Origin: Astrocystis sublimbata
Lineage: Eukaryota; Ascomycota; Sordariomycetes; Xylariales; Xylariaceae
Assembly: GCA_022453515.1 (NCBI GenBank)
Contig: JAJNNY010000001.1
Coordinates: 558,001 to 622,000 of the forward strand
Length of the DNA stretch: 64,000 nucleotides
Direction: 5' to 3'
Positions 11,963-23,302 of this stretch are shown piece after piece (the first letter of the stretch is position 1; each line of letters begins with the position of its first letter). Below the pieces are notes generated by a model that worked only from the letters and a program-made list of their open reading frames with translations, searched no databases and was not told the DNA's origin. Position numbers and translations under genes: made by a program.

Positions 11963-11982
11963 GCCAGCCAGCCAGCCAGCCA
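11963..11982. repeat. GCCA tandem repeat
   Basis: Five perfect copies of GCCA. Tetranucleotide arrays of this size are possible length-polymorphic markers; no function is implied. Confidence 0.95.
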
Positions 11983-12080
11983 ACGATGATCATGCTGTGA
12001 AGCGTACCGAGTGATGTCGCAGGCCAGCACCAGCACCGCATGGATGTATGCTTGCTTGCTGTATGCGGGATGATGGTAAG

Positions 12081-12839
12081 CTACCCTTGGTGTAAGTAGC
12101 TAAGTACAGGACGCGCGATGATGAAACAACAAAAACCGTCTTTGTCGATGCGACTGGCGACTAGGCTGGATGCAGGCAACGCTGCCCAGGTACGGCTGTA
12201 CGTTTCTGATCTGGCTCTGGCTCGGCTTGGGATGAGCACCAGGAAGACAAGCGGATGCAGATCACGGCGATGACTGGCAGCCGTGGTCGAGACTAGAGCA
12301 TCTGCTGCTGGACCCAAGAAAGCGGCTAACAGGGCCCCAGCAGTAGCCCCAGCGCCAGTGACAGGCTCGACAGGCCCCGTCGTCATGTTGCAATATAATT
12401 CCCGTTCAGCTGTAGTCTTATAGTGGGCTTGTCGTGGCTTAGGCGCAACCGCGTGATGCCATTGGGCCGACACATCCCACGCAACCTCGCGATATCCGTC
12501 TGCGTCCGTCTGAAGCCTCTGAGCCTCCGTAATACTCAGTCCCGTTGCGTATTTCCCACCTGACAACCACGCTCGAACGGGATTAACGTCGTCGTTAGTG
12601 GCGCGCTGAATACCGTGCGGCCTGTCTCTCTCTCGGCGCTGCTCTGCGGTTGCTCTGCTGCGCTCTGGGGTGGCCTGTGGGCACTGGGCATGAAAAGAAG
12701 ACAATGTATCTATCACCTGCGGTTCGCCAGTCCCTGGCATGACATATACAGTGACAGTGATTATATCATTTGGGATGTGGAGCGCTGGAGCGCCAGAACC
12801 GTCTGACGAGGGCCTTGCAGATGAGGCGTCGAATGCCAC
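12081..12839 (-). CDS. Unrecognised long ORF, doubtful gene
   Basis: The frame is open for 252 codons and continues about 25 codons further upstream to a TAA near 12920, but it contains no upstream ATG; the nominal first codon is GTG. The upstream part reads DTWVARADPQGLDILARANL, which looks like real coding sequence. The middle is rich in A, R and T, and a hydrophobic stretch (GALLAAFLGPAADALV) lies about two thirds of the way along. I recognise no family. It may be the last exon of a gene whose first exon I cannot place, a degraded gene, or a chance GC-rich frame. The coordinates are those of the nominal frame, not a confirmed CDS. Confidence 0.3.
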   Translation of the reverse strand: MAFDASSARPSSDGSGAPALHIPNDIITVTVYVMPGTGEPQVIDTLSSFHAQCPQATPERSRATAEQRRERDRPHGIQRATNDDVNPVRAWLSGGKYATGLSITEAQRLQTDADGYREVAWDVSAQWHHAVAPKPRQAHYKTTAERELYCNMTTGPVEPVTGAGATAGALLAAFLGPAADALVSTTAASHRRDLHPLVFLVLIPSRARARSETYSRTWAALPASSLVASRIDKDGFCCFIIARPVLSYLHQG

Positions 12840-13509
12840 GAGATTGGCCCTGGCTAGTATGTCGAGTCCCTGCGGATCAGCCCTTGCTACCCAGGTGTCT
12901 CGCTCGCGCGCGGAGTATTAAGCGAGGATCTACGTCCAGCTCTGTCGGGATACTCCATCTTTGAGCTCGAGAGATGTCTGTAGGGATTCGTTGCGTCTTG
13001 AGAAACTCCGATTCGGTGCCGGCCTGCTGTGTGTTGTGGTCGGGATTTGGGGCCGGGTCTATAGTCTAACCTGCCTTGCATCTCTATGGAACACCGTGAC
13101 CCAAGGGGCCCGTCGGGAGTTCGTCGTACATCGATCGAATCTGTCTTAGTCTCAGGTTTAAGCTTAAGCAATGGCTACACTACGTCTAAGCGTGCGTCTT
13201 GGGGGAAAAAAATTAATATACAAGGACTGCTTGCTCTTTCTTGAAGTTGCATGAATCCAAGATGAAGTGTCTTTAACACAGGCCTCGTAGCTGCAAGAGA
13301 ACCTGCAGCAACCTTTCCGCTCCTTGCTCCCTTGGCCCTTTACGTCAATTGGCGACCTCTTTCCGCCGGGTATTCTTTAATAACTATCGAGAGCTGCTAT
13401 CCTAATACTCCCCTTCGACGACAGCCTCTGGCAATCACCGGCAACTTGATGACCCAGCGATTCTTCTGCGACTGTTTCTCCTTTTCTCTTTGGAATTCAG
13501 CTGTACAAT

Positions 13510-14299
13510 ATGGACGGGTGTGAGTGCAGAAGCATGTCGGCTACCGAAACCGGGGATACCGACGTTCTGAGGCCATCGCCACTGTCATTCCGTGACTAAC
13601 AGCAGCCCCCTTAGTGAACGAGTTCCGGACGGTACGAGTTGCCGAAGTTCTTTCCGACTTTCGAACTCTCCAGTACTATATTGCGGCCGCGCCGACGGAG
13701 CCACCCCACAACGAGGATTACTACACAGAGGGTTGGGCGGCATTACGACAATGTGCATTAGATGGTCAACACATCCTAAATTGCGCGGCAGACGTCACTG
13801 TCCCCCAGGCTCGCGGCGGCGAAGACGAGCAAGCAAAGGCAGAGCTGAAGCAGTGCGTCTAAGCAATCCTCCGGGCAAACCCAAAGCACCAACACCCTTG
13901 TTGTTACTAACTAGACAATGCCTCAGAGTCCTATTAGATGCTATTGCTCGCAGGCATGAAGCGCAAAAGATATACCTTCGTCAAGCGGCAGCCCAGAGAT
14001 GGATCGAATACCGGGAGCAGGTTCTCCAGGGGCAGCGACCCAGTTCCTCGAACCGCCGACAACTCAGGGCTTGTGATGAGCAACTACGAGGTGTACGATA
14101 GATCCAGCTCCTTTCCCACGACACTCTATGGACAACGCACCCTAACTAACACGATGTCTAGGAACTCTCGCAGATCGCAGACGAGTCAATCTACCAAGAA
14201 CTCCAAACCTCCGATATAACCATGGGTCGTTGGACGGCCGAAGATCCAAGTCTACGAGCGGTGCTACGCTGGTTACGAGCACGGCCATTGACGATATAA
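13510..14299 (+). CDS. Unrecognised four-exon gene, 183 residues
   Basis: Proposed exons: 13510-13519, 13615-13852, 13927-14092 and 14162-14299. All junctions are GT-AG and in phase. Introns 2 and 3 have TACTAAC/CTAAC branch sequences shortly before the acceptor. The predicted protein is hydrophilic and mostly helical: it starts MDG, then FRTVRVAEVLSDFRTLQYYI, a central coiled-coil-like RRHEAQKIYLRQAAAQRWIEY segment, and ends RWLRARPLTI. No signal peptide or membrane span is seen. I do not recognise the family. Intron 1 offers three closely spaced acceptors (13602, 13605, 13614), all in frame, so the second to sixth residues are uncertain. Support comes from splice consistency and protein-like composition only. 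Confidence 0.55.
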
Positions 14300-17182
14300 T
14301 ATCTATACAATAATGATCGCGGTTTACAGCACATGGCGGGGGAAAACGTGCATCCTATTACATGAAACGGTTGACAAGCGAACAACGCTGCCCTCGGCGA
14401 GGGTTGATCAACAAAAATCAGCATTTGAGGCGACATTTTCATTGGATTAGCGATGGTTGGTTTTGGCAGGCAAAGCAAAAAAGGGGCTGGTCCCCCAACG
14501 ACATCATACGGCGGGAAATGGGCAATGGGAACGGGAAAAAAACACCATAAGACGCACTGGAACGGAGGCTCCTGGTTAGACAAAGTCTAGATGACTTTGT
14601 CTTGAGCGATTCATGTATGAGTACAGCATATACCATCCATGATGGCGCTCCCTGGATAATTAAAAGGCAGCTCTGGATAAGCTATTACGAAAAACTCTTC
14701 AATATGCGTTATTATCTATGCCAATAGTCTACGGTAAATATGAGTTTCCATGGTTTTTACAAAGGCTACAAAGGCTAGCATACAAGCAAAGTTCAGCTAA
14801 ACATGGATGGCTAAATTACAAACGTCTACAACACTCGAGGAGGGGGACACTTGCCGCACGAACTTCTCGCGAACTTCAACCCCGAATAACCGATTTCGCA
14901 CTAAATGGATTCTCACCGTGACGAACGATCCTCCTAGCTCTCCCGATCCCGCGGCGCCAGCCTAGTCCCGACAGATCATTATCCCGGCTCAGCTGAGAGG
15001 CGAAAAAAATTTCTGATGATTCAATCCTCCCATCTCAGGGAGGGGCCGTCCTTCCACACCATCTACATGTACCTTGATACGAGACAGTAAGCTCCGGGGA
15101 ACAGTCCAAGCAATTTCGTCATGGCGGAACGGCCGACCTAGAAAGAACTGCCGTGAGTATATTCTAGCTTCGGCCACCAGCGGATTTGAGTGTCACGGCG
15201 CCAGCACGGAGTAGACAAGCCACTGTGGAACCCCAAGCCGACGGAGAGACACATCGTTGGCGCACAGCTAGCTAGACAATGGCTGGAAGAAAGCTAGCTC
15301 AACAATCTAAGAGCAAAAGTGAGGGTGATCTAAATCGACACTACAGTAGACCCGGTCGTTCGGATGAAACATCTTCAGCTCATAGTATTACCTCTCCCAC
15401 ATCTACACCATGTAGTCATGGCATTGCAGTATTAGCCCCGATCCTGGGACTAGGAAATACCGAGCTTGGTTTCCATAAATCGGCTGAGCTACCGAATAGC
15501 CGAGATCGAGTTGCACATGATGTCTATGCGATTTTGCCCAAGAAGTGGCCTGAATTCATGCTAACCTAATTCCTAGTCTGTGGGTAGATGGCCACGATAA
15601 AGTGATTACGGCACTAGTAGATCAACGCTTTCCAACCAAGCATTCGTCTAACGTCGTGGTCCACCGGCTACTCGTATAGAGCACCTGACGTCTTACCTAC
15701 CTGAGATTAGGCGGCTTGCATAGTGTAGGCTGAGACTCAAGACGAAGTCTTTGATAAGACAAGTAAACAATGAAAAGCGTCATCCCGAGCGCCAATCATT
15801 GCCCTCCGTTGCACAGCCCGGCCAAGCGTACTTACACTAGGTTCGCCAAGACCTTCTATGGGGCTGCCCTATCCGGAGTTTAAGAGGCCCCTCGGAGGCC
15901 AAATAGTAGAGCATATCTCGCATATCAAGCTCGCAAACCTTGTTGACGGTTACCTCAGTTCAATGTGTGAATGCTGCTTACACACGATGCAGCACAACAT
16001 AGCTCAGCTGTATGTAGTGTACGGATGTGCAATGCAATGCACGGCTAGTAGTCTACCCTTATAGCAACGTCCTGTCTGTGGGCACATCATTGCTCAGAGC
16101 GGCAACTGTTCCCAGCCAACCACTTCGTCCCCGCGAGTAATTGGATGCTCGCATGCGACACTCTATGATCACTCGAAAAGTGTCTATGGACACATCACGT
16201 ACGTAATCGATCCACATACGGTCAATACCTTGGTATCTTGTATAACCCCTTAGTTGTTGTGTAGTCTTCTTTCCAAGTAATTACGCACAGTCTAAAGTGA
16301 ACACTTGCACAACGAGGACCTCAATCATAAGACCCCTATTAGCAAATGAAAAGGGTGCCTTTTTGGCCAGATTACTAACCTATCAACTGTGGCTTGAGTG
16401 GCATATCCATTCAGGGGATCAGCGCAAGTTACTTACTTACCTAATTCATGTTGGCAACGTAGTATTTAGTGCACGCACCACCACCACCACCACCACAATT
16501 GACCGACTCCGGGGCTGTGGCCCGTGGGCCATGCGTCGAAATCCAACGCCGACACTGCACCTAGCGTTTGTGGTGCACTAGTTGGGCGGAGGGTCGTTCC
16601 CACTACTTACCTCCTATACTCCGTATGTACGTGCGCTGATGCCCACCTCGCCCACCCACGCTACGTTGTCTAACTCGCAGTCTTTTCCCGTTTCGTGCGA
16701 TTAGTATAGCTATCCCGATGTCTTGGTGCAACCTGTAGAAAATATTTTCCAACGAGAGATTCACTCTGTTTCCAAGCTTCACCCTAGGCGTCTGGTCACA
16801 CACTGCCCCCCCTGCGTAACCCTCCCGCTAAGATCATCTTTCCTGCATGCTCGGGAGGCCTCCAGCATATCATAACTGAATCATCGAGCCCTCAGTCGGT
16901 AAGTCCGAAATCATCACAACTCCAACCATCGACCTCGTCTTGCACTTTCAGCATGTCTCTGTCTGCCGACTTACCTACTCGGTACATGGATCCGCACGCG
17001 ATGTGGATTGAGCACAGCGAATGCCAACATAATGCTCCTCACGGCGGCCCTTGGTTTACCTAGCTCGTCGCTGGTGATCGTGTTAGCACAGCCATGGCAG
17101 CCGCATCGAACCACCTCCGTCTTTTCCGACCGTCCGTTAGAGCTGTCCTGATGTGCGATTGACCAGTGATCTCTCAAAGACA
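14300..17182. other. Intergenic region, possible gene fragments
   Basis: 2.9 kb without a supported gene. A plus-strand frame from the ATG at 15279 (96 codons) and a minus-strand frame at 14989-15177 have protein-like composition but no partners, domains or splice sites, so they may be relics. A (CAC)7 tract lies at 16476-16496. Confidence 0.45.
16476..16496. repeat. (CAC)7 microsatellite
   Basis: Seven perfect trinucleotide copies in intergenic sequence. It is not inside any supported exon. Confidence 0.9.
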
Positions 17183-17965
17183 ATGGCAGCCACGTCAGTC
17201 TGCAAGGCATGCGAGGAGCCCCTTGTTGTCCAGGTCGAAGATGAGGACGGTGACAACGCCGGCCCGCAGACTGTACCGGATGATTTGGAACTCACCTGTA
17301 ATTGCCATTTCCATTGGCAATGTCTTCTTGACCAATCATCAGAAGTAGCCATATCATTGAAGTGTCCGTCCTGCGACACAGCCTTGGCTCAGAATAATGG
17401 CGGACCATCCGTGACGAATTCCTTCCTCCAAGCGACACCAAGCGTGTCTATAATGACACGGTACACCAATGAAGGCGGGTATCAGGAGGGACTGGACATA
17501 CTACCAGCCATAACGGAAGAAGCGTACTTGGAGGCGAATCCGGAGGCCCGTCCGGCGCGCGCCTTGCATGTCATGTGCAGCGAGGGTGATGTCGACGGCA
17601 TCGTTGATCTGCTTCGGGACATTGAGCAAGAAGAATCCGGGGCCTCTCCGGCGCAGCTGATTCGCTACCAAGATCCTCTGGGCGGCAACAAGAGCGGTCT
17701 TCATCTAGCCCTCGAGCAGGGAAGGGAAGAGGTCGTCTGGCTGCTGCTATGGCTCGGTTCTCCGTTGCGCACAGATGCCTTTCCTGAACCGCTTCGCCAG
17801 ATCGCACAAGCGATGAACCTGCAACGGCCAGCGACCCCGCTATCTGATGATATTCGCGCTCTCAAAGACGAGAGGGGCCGTTCTGCTGAGGCTACTGCGG
17901 AAGAGCACGAGGGGGTCTGGGCCGCTCTGCTGCAGGCCAATGTCCTTCATCCCGGCTCATCATGA
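17183..17965 (+). CDS. RING-like zinc-finger protein with ankyrin-like repeats
   Basis: Single exon, 260 residues from the ATG at 17183; the frame upstream opens only with GTG. The N-terminus has a RING-like metal-binding pattern: C7-x2-C10, then C39, C41, H42 and H44, C47, and C61-x2-C64 (CKAC, CNCHFHWQC, CPSC). Residues about 118-190 form two or so ankyrin-like units (ARALHVMCSEGDVDGIVDLL, then KSGLHLALEQGREEVVWLLL). RING proteins are usually E3 ubiquitin ligases and ankyrin repeats bind partners, so a substrate-selecting ligase is a reasonable inference. The spacing between the second and third ligand positions is long but within the RING range. Activity and targets cannot be read from the sequence. 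Confidence 0.8.
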   Translation: MAATSVCKACEEPLVVQVEDEDGDNAGPQTVPDDLELTCNCHFHWQCLLDQSSEVAISLKCPSCDTALAQNNGGPSVTNSFLQATPSVSIMTRYTNEGGYQEGLDILPAITEEAYLEANPEARPARALHVMCSEGDVDGIVDLLRDIEQEESGASPAQLIRYQDPLGGNKSGLHLALEQGREEVVWLLLWLGSPLRTDAFPEPLRQIAQAMNLQRPATPLSDDIRALKDERGRSAEATAEEHEGVWAALLQANVLHPGSS

Positions 17966-20900
17966 TTGACGAGGTCAAGGGTCTACGGCGCCGAACACTC
18001 GAACGCCTCCGACGGTGGCCCACCGTTCTCGAAGATAGCATGTCAACCTATCAACAGAGGTAGAACACAGACAATGGATATGCAAGTTCCATCAGAATCA
18101 CGACACTGCGTCCAGTATAGATATAGTGTGCGCCAAATGCATCTCGTCGTGCAGATTTCAGTCACCTCATTGTTAATTAACCCTGCAATTGTCCAATTAT
18201 CGGCTCGATAATGGCACAGGGTCTGCCACCCATTACGTCTACCACATCGCCGGGGCGGTTCGTCCTAACTTTCTGACTGCTGAGACATGAAGAGATGCAA
18301 TGCGACCTTACAAACGTGGTGTAGTAAGTATTGGGTGGGTACTTAAGCTATTACCCCTGGATCTCCCCGCATCTACTACAACCTGTTGCTATCTGCTTGT
18401 TGCTATGCTCCCCTGACTATCTCCAGTGTTCGGTGTGACGTGCCCCATTCGCTAGGGGTTTGTTACGCGAATTGTGCATGTCTACATCCATGTCTACGTT
18501 CTATACCTCCATTTGCATGGCCTTCACCATGGATGAACAGATATCGGCTGTGACCATTTATGTCAATTGGGTCTCTTTGCCGAGGCCCGGGACCCAACGG
18601 CGGGGAGATGGGTCAAGAAAGGTCTCTCCAATGTCGTATTCTATGCACATATCACCTGGATGCCACATGGAGAAACATGACTCTCGTCGTGGCATATACT
18701 CGTAACCTCCTCAGTTGTGGGTTTTATCCCTGCGCCGACGAGTAAGTGCCACGGTAACGCTGGTACGCATTTGAAAACCCCCAAGATGACCCTGCAGACT
18801 GGAGGTCATTGTGGTACGATACCTGCCTCCACACACGCTCGGCCGCGGCGAAGTTTGTGACTTGCGACTACATGTTACGCGCTCGGCATACCATTTCCCC
18901 TCACCTTCATGCACCGTGCTGTGAAAGGCGTTGCAGATTCGGGAACCGATTACTCTTGCGATCGCCGCTTCTGTCTGACCCGTAGCAGTCGCTTTCCCCT
19001 TGGGGCACTGGCGCTCTGCAGGCCGGCGCGCAGATGTGATGGGACTCCGCCTGATGGGACGCCGCCGGAAACTTCATGATGTCGAGTAGCCGACGATGCA
19101 ATGGTCTTGCGTCGGTGGAGTGCATGATCTAACCTTCAACTCTACCATTTTGGTTGCAGAAGGTACGTGACGGGATGCTGTCGACCTTGGTGGAACGAAT
19201 GTGTAACACAGGACACACGCTTGACCCGTGGTGAGATTACCCGGATTTAAACGGCGATGAAGGGAGACCAAAGGGCTGGTCCGTCACTGGATAGACCTTC
19301 AGTTGTGGTTTCATCTCACAATGAACAGACCAAGGCAAGGTGGTTGAGGTGAATATGGTGGCCCAGAGTTTCGCTGCTTTGGTTCGGCAGGTTCAAACCG
19401 AAAGGTGCCAGTCCTGTGAATGGCATGCTACAGAGGGCATACCTACATGATACCACTGCAGGACTAATCAGTATACTCAACGGTCTGGATTTGAAGTTGA
19501 TGAGTCTGCATACCAGCTAACGGATTTGAGAAGGTAGGCCGACGTAGAGGGTATCGGACCACGATATGAAATCTACGGGCTCGTCGCCGCTTGGGCCTTC
19601 ATCATGAGGTTTCTTCTTCACCCGTTGGCTAGATCCATTTGTCCGTGACTTCGAACTCTCATGCTACATTTCGCGTTGTATAGGAAAATCCGGGGTTGGG
19701 ATTTGCCGGGTTTTTGTCAGTCTGTGCCGCTCTTATGCAAGCACTTACGCACTGATCACTCGGGAGCCCGTCAGGACTCTCAGAGCACCAGGTCCAATCA
19801 ATCCATCACTCGCTACTGATGCTGCGACCACACATGCGAGCACTTTAGCTACGGCACGGATATGGGAAGAAAACAACGCTGTGCTGGTTGTGCAACGTAA
19901 TAGGGACCAGGAGAACCCTTACCGTGAAATCTCAGGCCGTGTACCCCGCCTCGTCCCGTTGGGCTCCTCGACTCCCGTGATCTGCTTCCCCATCCGTGCT
20001 CTGCGTCTCGGCTTGGGGGCTGCTTGATCGTGCCGTGTTGTACGGGGGACATGCCGTGTCGGTATTGGCCGTGGATGGCACGAACAGGCGGGACGGGACG
20101 GGACGTGAGGGGTCTCGGGAGGGTGGCCTCATATGCTGCCTCTCAAGGTCTTGCTATAAGGCCTTGTTATACATACATACCTGTCCCGTCGGTAGGTAGG
20201 TGGGTAGGTATAATATCCCAGAGTCCTCATACAGATGGTTGCCACGTTACCTACCACCTACCCACATGCGTTATGGGGAAAATGCCCGAGAGCTTGTCCA
20301 AAACGTATCGGATTACGAGCTCTAGATTGGACCCCTCGCCTGCGTGGCCTCCATGCACCATGAAAATGTCCGAGGGCCCCTCGAAGGTCAAGGTCTAGAT
20401 TGAGCGCCTCCGAGCGACCGAGCCGTGGCGACTGCACCAGCCTTGTGACACGAGTGCAACAGGCAACAGGCAACAGGTTTGAAGCTTTGCCCTGGTCGCC
20501 GCTCGCTGGACAGCGATGGATCGGTACAACGTTGGTGATGCACGCGACGAGACACATCCTGATGTTTGATGGATGGACTTGTCAAGTGTAAAGTGGCATC
20601 CTTTGTGATAATAACCAAAGCGCAAAGATTGGATGCTCTCCGAGTCTACGTAGGACTTGCCCAGACGTCTAGACCCCGAGTCCTAGTTTTCGAGGTGACA
20701 GTGGCGATACGGAGGAATGGTATAAGCACGTGTGCTGCTTGCCTGCCGAAAGATGCCATCCGAAGATGTGAGATCTTGTCAAGACGCCTCGTGCCTTACA
20801 TGTGGGCACGCTGTACTCGCTGAGGATTTGCCCAGGCATCTAGACTTCAAGGTTTGGCTTCACAGGAAAACAGCCACAACGAGGAGGCGGCGGCGTGCGA

Positions 20901-23302
20901 GCACATGTGCTACCTACCTGCCTGCCTGCCGCGATATGCCATGTGCCACATGCCATTTGACGTGTAGAATCCTATCAATGAGGCTTACCATCTGATCCCG
21001 AACACCATAATACAAGCTGATAAGATGTCAGAGATAAGTAAGCATGTATGGAAAATGAATCCGTCGTCTGAAACGCGGCTGGACTTGAGACGGGACAGCA
21101 AGGTGTTGGTTGGAGACCTTGCTCTACTTTCTGCCAAGGTCGGTAAGTTCCCCCCAGCGGGCCATACGCACGACCGCTTCGTTATCCGAACATAAGGTAA
21201 TTCCTCCCGAGAATATCTCTTGATGCTCCGAAATAGATCAGATGAAGGATTAGATACTGGGAGTGGGGGAATGGAGGAAGCGAATGGGAGGAATGGGAGG
21301 TTACCTAGCGAGGTAACGAGGGGGCGGCAACTTACATCTCGTGATGTTTAGGTTAAAGCTTCATGTCGCAGTCGAGAAGTGCCGTCGGTAGGTATTTGCA
21401 CTATACCTGGTCGTCGTTGCCTTCGCCGTCGCATCAGATAGGTAGACTGGCAGGAAGGAGGAAGGGAAATATGAGGAACTGGTATGCATGTACCGGTCTG
21501 ATAATTGTAGTAAGTACATGGTTTATCCCGAAGCTTCAGCAACGATGCGACAAGCTTTCTACGCAGCATAGCCACGGAAGGATTAAATCTGCTTACCTAG
21601 GTACCTGTTTCGGTGCGGGGAGTCGAGCGGATGCGGGTTTCTGATGCTGTTTTACTTTTTGTGGTCGGGAAAAGGAACAAATCCATCATCATCGAGATCG
21701 AGTTTTGGATCGCGCATAACTTTACGATGGCTACATTACCTAGTAGCTAGGTTCGTTATTTGAGTACAGTAATGTTACGAGCTCTATCCTCTAGGCTCTA
21801 GGGATTTGGTTGAGGTTTCGATAAGCTACCTGTGTGGAGGATGCAAATGCAAGACAGCAAGGCCAAGATAGATCAGACAGATACAGACACCTAGATGCAG
21901 AGTCGATCGGGAAGGATTCCATCCACACCACCACCACCATCACCACCAACACGACCCCTCGCACCCCTCCCGAGACTCGATTCGTCTGTTGTCATGTGAT
22001 GAATACAGCTTCTCCCTGTGTTCTAGCGTTACGTCTACATGAACCTAGAGATAGCGACACGTGCGGCACGGCACTTACATCCGAGAGGAGATTTGACCTA
22101 ATCGAATACAGTCGGTCTTTAGACCACTGCTGCTTGATGGCGCAGAAGCTGAACGCCAAACGCGGCTCAATTTAGAAAGGTATTAACGATAACGAATTGA
22201 TATAAATAAATGCAGGTGCATTGTTATGTAGACGCAAACCGAGTGAAGCTGCTGAAAGCCCCCCCAAACCGGTGGCTGATGTTCTAAGTAGATTCGTTGA
22301 CAAGTATAACACACGTCAGATACACGTGGAGTACAGGATGGTGATGGTGGTGGCTTGGGGGTTCAGGTAAGTTTACCCAGTTTAGCTGGCCCGGGTAAGG
22401 ATTTGATCGACAAGGGCCTGGCTTGCATCTTCGTCGCAGTAGTGTAAGTTGCTTATGGCTCCTTCGGAAACGCACTCGTGACTCGCATGAAACGAATATA
22501 GAAACGGCCGCGAAGCTGGATGCAGCTGTCAATGTAACACAGAACTGCAGCTCAGGGCTCGCTGACCGCCGCCGGTGTCCTTGGAAGTAAATACTCGGTA
22601 GCTTTGGCGGATTGCGAGCCCAGTCGATCGGCGGTTGGCGGTAGGTCTGGTCAGCACAGTTGGCAAGCCAGCGTAGCATCTAGGGGGAGAGATACCAGGA
22701 ATACAAGGAAAAGAGTGCAAAGATGATTCTGCAATTGGTGCACGTAGTGTCACTCGTGGTGAGTCTACCAAGTAAGGAAGGCTACATCAGGCACAATCAC
22801 GCAAGAGGCACGTTGAATAAACAGGATTTTCATGATAGCATAAGTTGTATATTTCAGGTCGAGTTCGGTCGTTAAATTACAAAAATGCATTTGATCTGAT
22901 ACGGTACCTAGCGCACTGGGTATCTTGGCTGCCGTTCAGTCCTCCAAACACCTAGACATGGTACATGTATGGAAACTAGTAGATAAACAATATGAGAGAA
23001 GGGAAAGTACTCGAATAAAATGATGTAAGTCAAAAAAGGATTGTCCAGATTACACGTCTGAATGGGTAAAGCCAACCAGGGTTTTCCTGGGAGAGAATGC
23101 CGTCCGCGCCAAAAATGCAAATGATAGACGCTGGTCGCGGTCGTGAATCATGAGTGTCAAGGAGTGGTTCGTGAGAATGAATGTATATATGTGCAATATT
23201 TCAAATGGGGTAAAGCCGTAGATCATACAAGATGGTGGTATGGTTGCAGTTATGAGTCGCAGCCTTCAATGGTGGTGAGGGGGGGTGGACGGAAGACAAG
23301 AC
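17966..23302. other. Intergenic region, no supported gene
   Basis: 5.3 kb with only short frames on both strands, none with recognisable domains or consistent splicing. It holds GGTAGGTAGGTGGGTAGG-type sequence at about 20190-20210 and one exact TACCTAGGTA palindrome at 21594-21603. An unrecognised small gene or long noncoding RNA is possible. Confidence 0.45.
21594..21603. repeat. TACCTAGGTA palindrome
   Basis: Exact copy in the long intergenic region before the Uds1-family gene's 3' end. TACCTAGTAGCTAGG-like sequence follows about 135 bases later. Confidence 0.9.

Larger units (their letters stand above)
10954..12080. other. Intergenic region with tetranucleotide repeats
   Basis: No supported gene. 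It contains CTAGGTAGGTAGG-type sequence at about 11650-11670 and two tetranucleotide tandem repeats (11910-11925 and 11963-11982). Short frames overlap on both strands without recognisable domains. Confidence 0.5.

Noticed and set aside
13592..14101. Single 169-codon frame as a gene
   Set aside because: It mixes intron and wrong-frame sequence of the four-exon model; only its last part matches the proposed exon 3 frame.
16476..16496. CRISPR-like or other regular array
   Set aside because: It is a simple CAC microsatellite; no spaced direct repeats were seen anywhere in the window.
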